Part shown: in pieces, positions 63,401-64,000 of the stretch
Layout: each line of letters begins with the position of its first letter
Position numbering within the stretch: position 1 is the first letter of the stretch
Origin: JAGNHN01 sp964590645
GTDB taxonomy: Bacteria; Bacteroidota; Bacteroidia; Bacteroidales; JAGNHN01
Direction of reading: 5' to 3'
Length of the DNA: 64,000 bases
NCBI GenBank assembly: GCA_964590645.1
Contig: CAZPYJ010000013.1
Span: 40,202-104,201 of the forward strand
The notes under the pieces: generated by a model
The model's database searches: none
The model's input: only the letters and a program-made list of their open reading frames with translations
Told to the model about the DNA's origin: nothing
Made by a program: the position numbers and the translations under genes

Positions 63401-64000
63401 AGATTTGCTGCGACAGTGGTATCTATGTAAAAAATGGGGGTATCGTCGACCTATCACACAATTTTTCAAATTGCACTTTCCAACCTCACGAAACCATTAT
63501 GGCCGGCGATCCTGTGGATAATCTGTTGACAATCAATAACAATCAAGTATTAATTATTGATAATGCCCATTTCAACACCAATCCCCTCTTTCCCTACCCT
63601 GTGAACAATGTTTCCAAAACGATGAACCTCGGTTCGAATTATTTTAAGAACGCAAAGGGGAATCTGGCCGGTGAAGTCTTTGATGACGATACATATAATC
63701 GCATCCATTGGGTAGATTCTCTTGTGATTGATATGAGCCCGGATGACTCCATCTGCCTGGGAGACAGCATTATGATTTCAGGAACGGTCAGTGGCGGTAT
63801 GCCACCCTATAACTACAGCTGGTCACCCACGGGCAGCATCACCGTCCCCCAACCCAGCGTGGCTATTTGTTTTCCTTCTGCCACGACTACCTATACCCTT
63901 TTGGTCACTGATCAACTGGGCGATTCGCAAAGTGGAAGTGTAACGATTACAGTACACCCGCTGCCCAGTGTGAGCGTGAGTGAGAGTGAGAGTGAGGTAT
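57499..64000 (+). CDS. Giant secreted C10 (streptopain-like) cysteine protease with adhesin-type repeats, C-terminus outside window
   Basis: An uninterrupted frame of at least 2167 codons runs off the right edge. Residues 1-27 are a signal peptide. A propeptide-like segment follows to about 160, then a C10 peptidase domain (about 164-375): catalytic C196 in VGCVAVTMGQIMKYY, H332 in GGGHSWVLDGY and the NWGWGG motif at 352. After that come a CARDB-like domain (~384-508), an FN3-like domain (~509-600) and a beta module with NWHTAANWVGG near 820. Long beta-helix-like repeats (~870-2070) carry paired motifs such as ASDILxxETFY and NGAGLNANDL. A PKD/SprB-type domain begins near 2077. This layout is that of T9SS-exported proteins, but the sorting domain is not visible. 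Upstream, no convincing promoter is seen. Confidence 0.88.
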   Translation, partial: MKTSSSLVRVLVKAFLILCFTANAAMASTVPPALAGTVARNFYWQNCTNGKSLTYNSIQPVLDSIKIVNGDTLFYAFNFPGNNGFILVSGQKAVLPVLAYADEGSLHLSNMNPAVAYMLEGYTNDIKLVVDQQIAATKAITDAWNELLAITGSSPALQGKAILGPLVTTTWDQGCNYNNACPVMAGGPCGRALVGCVAVTMGQIMKYYNFPPRGTGSHSYTHGTLGTISATFNLAYDWANMPNTLTTTTTHVDELLSHCGVALDMDYGTGESATYSYLMEGALEDHFYYQTTASYEERASYTTTNWRNLLIAEINASRPIAYRGRKSSGGGHSWVLDGYNNNNTSAIYFHMNWGWGGSSNGWFLLDNYTYSTNQACLIGIQPKQCNLTFYTAANHSMSFTNNTLSVSCRPWNTGIAPSSSVEVGYYLSTNTIISTYDYLFDTDVIPVLSPSYTSIQSTSKSIYSSNEAVPPGVYYVGVFVDHLNQESNETSENDNTAYFPSTITVNCASPTGVTASDGSFPNRVAVNWNSVWGASHYRVYRNTSSSSSGATALSGWQTSTSYNDYTAQPGVTYYYWVQAAASSSGSYAGNYSSYNSGYLDIPVLYNDIYQSFTLNPSYFQMSNSSSRWYAAGLRGNSGTDDWDIYLYSNSTMSSLLASSTYGGAAVDFVVIDGNHTPVATKYIKASRFSGSGGATIEYEGGNDILSLNSPTSEFWPSGDVIQVWDVYLPLGTYVFDLSTTSGNANLDIALFKSNGAAYHTGRGSAVAFSGSSGNGGNEQFNYTASTADYYGLAVFNNNGNSGYYDLLVSSAGQWLGGVSHNWHTAANWVGGIIPDATTDVVIAPGYTYYPKLMSGNGNCKSLKLETGTRLDIEAYDLNVDGYARIFGDLNLTHSNADLNVNSYFYFESGSTASMVTNSQIRVEGTFWFKPGANVQLDAGELIMTGSSPSSIYGDDADCYLHRVTFSKLNSTVTNYSFDSLFIKEHIFISNGCTLAIHSLSEPFVLSGYILNSGGALMLDHGDFIMTGGSYTHTLQSSDYFNNLIIGKPGAVVNTTKFFNSEVHVKGDLIIQNHSMRTVNHNIYVAGNWANYRGASGFTAGTNQVHFVGANASDILTDETFYDLVLDKTYTGFDGLEVTGNLNITNNLNIVDGTLEINPPATLNVGKSVFIQNGAGLNANDAGSILINVGNDWIDYNNGSSTLVGFSRGSHSVVRFNGDGTAKNWQSINTANPFNRLVVATTSSSVYPTGPDLQCNDLVVESGTFEPFHRNIYVADSAIIYGDLLMVNANDSLFTNSIIWQAGSGGTITNGAFVVNFKWEFLNGTNATLGSGNTVFIRGLNYVSGVITCYEDNASFGNLVMDKPGPMVNATYLSATDTVRVAGNLILNAYNNFKPYTSAMKVGGQLFMHPTSKIDDIWSSGTLEIDGDFNQTGEIAMSNGKVLVHGIYGLANTGVLRQSGGTFICNKPYYSAKAWQNLSGKMVMSEGVFEITNNSIRISNSFIDSISGGEIRAGYSFEALSPGTFQPSGGTLIISGSDGPVAGPFINLHGDNFFHNLIIDCNGNDPHRVLVSNVSVQNDFTILSGTLQTLAQQLDIGRNWDNQAGATGFDPGTGKVRFFGTQASDILNPETFYMLEIDKTYTSFDGVEITAGDSVTVLNDLTLTDGTLEMNDNSAMLVKGDITMANGAGLNANDLNVKIYAEGNWTNHNASFNIFYGFNPGASSLVQFSFTDTTYFTTAAALEQFHNLSMKGTLTPSSYKFLMNNGIMVTGDYHSDRARVRAQGDVVFYGDYRDVISSSLFTAENAYFTGPYKQYLNINSWPNLQADTTFIDKPGSKASTPDYLMIPDPGSVLINPKANLLGDTVFIDTLFIFQKTRTDGGVQLLGGVLYKGSGYAGIVGNLEIHNGGTVHIEEGGSFFGQLGSGRVRSGGRFVARGTPGVPAKVNLINDFDLIVHSGGIISSDYTDFKICCDSGIYVKNGGIVDLSHNFSNCTFQPHETIMAGDPVDNLLTINNNQVLIIDNAHFNTNPLFPYPVNNVSKTMNLGSNYFKNAKGNLAGEVFDDDTYNRIHWVDSLVIDMSPDDSICLGDSIMISGTVSGGMPPYNYSWSPTGSITVPQPSVAICFPSATTTYTLLVTDQLGDSQSGSVTITVHPLPSVSVSESESEV
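60808..61089 (+). repeat. First copy of a ~94-residue internal duplication in the giant protease
   Basis: Protein residues ~1104-1197. Shared landmarks with the second copy are ASDIL, ETFYDLVLDKTYTGFDG, a DGTLE strand, then NGAGLNAND and a final GNDW. The second copy is at 62341-62622 (residues ~1615-1708). Both are in the same frame. Confidence 0.8.
62341..62622 (+). repeat. Second copy of the ~94-residue internal duplication
   Basis: Protein residues ~1615-1708, with ASDIL, ETFYMLEIDKTYTSFDG, DGTLE, NGAGLNAND and GNWTN. Substitutions are scattered, so the copies are old instead of a recent duplication. Confidence 0.8.
63970..63997 (+). repeat. Short hexanucleotide repeat at the window edge
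   Basis: Four imperfect 6-base units, GTGAGC, GTGAGT, GAGAGT and GAGAGT, plus GAGG, encode alternating Val/Glu-Ser (VSVSESESE). Units of six keep the frame, so changes in copy number would alter only length. Confidence 0.7.

Overview
The window is a gene-dense bacterial chromosome segment from the phylum Bacteroidota, probably class Bacteroidia. This rests on: a LpxC-FabZ fusion; a PorX-type response regulator/PglZ protein of the type IX secretion system (T9SS); a glycine-lipid acyltransferase pair; a dcw (division and cell wall) cluster ending ftsA-ftsZ-yqeY with an enlarged MraY; many lipoproteins; and repeated matches to the Bacteroidota -7 promoter box TAnnTTTG instead of sigma-70 boxes. 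No rRNA, tRNA, insertion sequence, prophage or CRISPR array was recognised, and no gap between genes exceeds 300 bases.

Layout. 1-7451 (minus strand): an outer-membrane barrel protein cut by the window edge, then a run read lpdA, rfbC, lytic transglycosylase, uvrA, LOG-family protein. 7657-13625: a PLP-dependent sulfur amino-acid lyase, two head-to-head lipoproteins of unknown function, a secreted amidotransferase-like protein and dnaB. 13779-19058 (plus): a CcmF/CcsA cytochrome c assembly protein, then DUF2520, KdsC-like phosphatase, UbiA prenyltransferase and Maf, followed by gcvP. 22062-27305: a methyltransferase, a five-repeat surface protein, an MmcQ/YjbR protein, and a biotin-dependent carboxyltransferase with its biotin carrier. 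27285-29721 (minus): engB-glsB-glsA, coupled by ATGA overlaps. 29992-45743 (plus): an uninterrupted dcw cluster, mraZ-rsmH-ftsL-ftsI-murE-mraY-murD-ftsW-murG-murC-ftsQ-ftsA-ftsZ-yqeY, preceded by 10-bp-spaced GTGG repeats expected to bind MraZ. 45875-51858: proline dehydrogenase, a CAP-domain lipoprotein, alanine dehydrogenase, tsaE and porX. 51971-57275 (plus): HD phosphohydrolase, lpxD, lpxC/fabZ, lpxA and an orphan ABC ATPase. 57499-64000: the first ~2167 residues of a giant secreted C10 (streptopain-like) cysteine protease with adhesin-like repeats, still open at the window edge.

How they fit together. Most of the window is housekeeping envelope biology: peptidoglycan precursors and septation (dcw), lipid A (lpx), glycine lipids (gls), and cytochrome c assembly. 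PorX regulates T9SS, and the giant C10 protein looks like a T9SS cargo, although its C-terminal sorting domain lies outside the window. I found no clearly new multi-gene system. The best leads are the giant protease with its internal duplication, a nested palindromic repeat family, a secreted Cys/His amidotransferase-like protein that is probably mislabelled in databases, several promoters that imply leaderless mRNAs, and a membrane-protein gene with no ordinary start codon.
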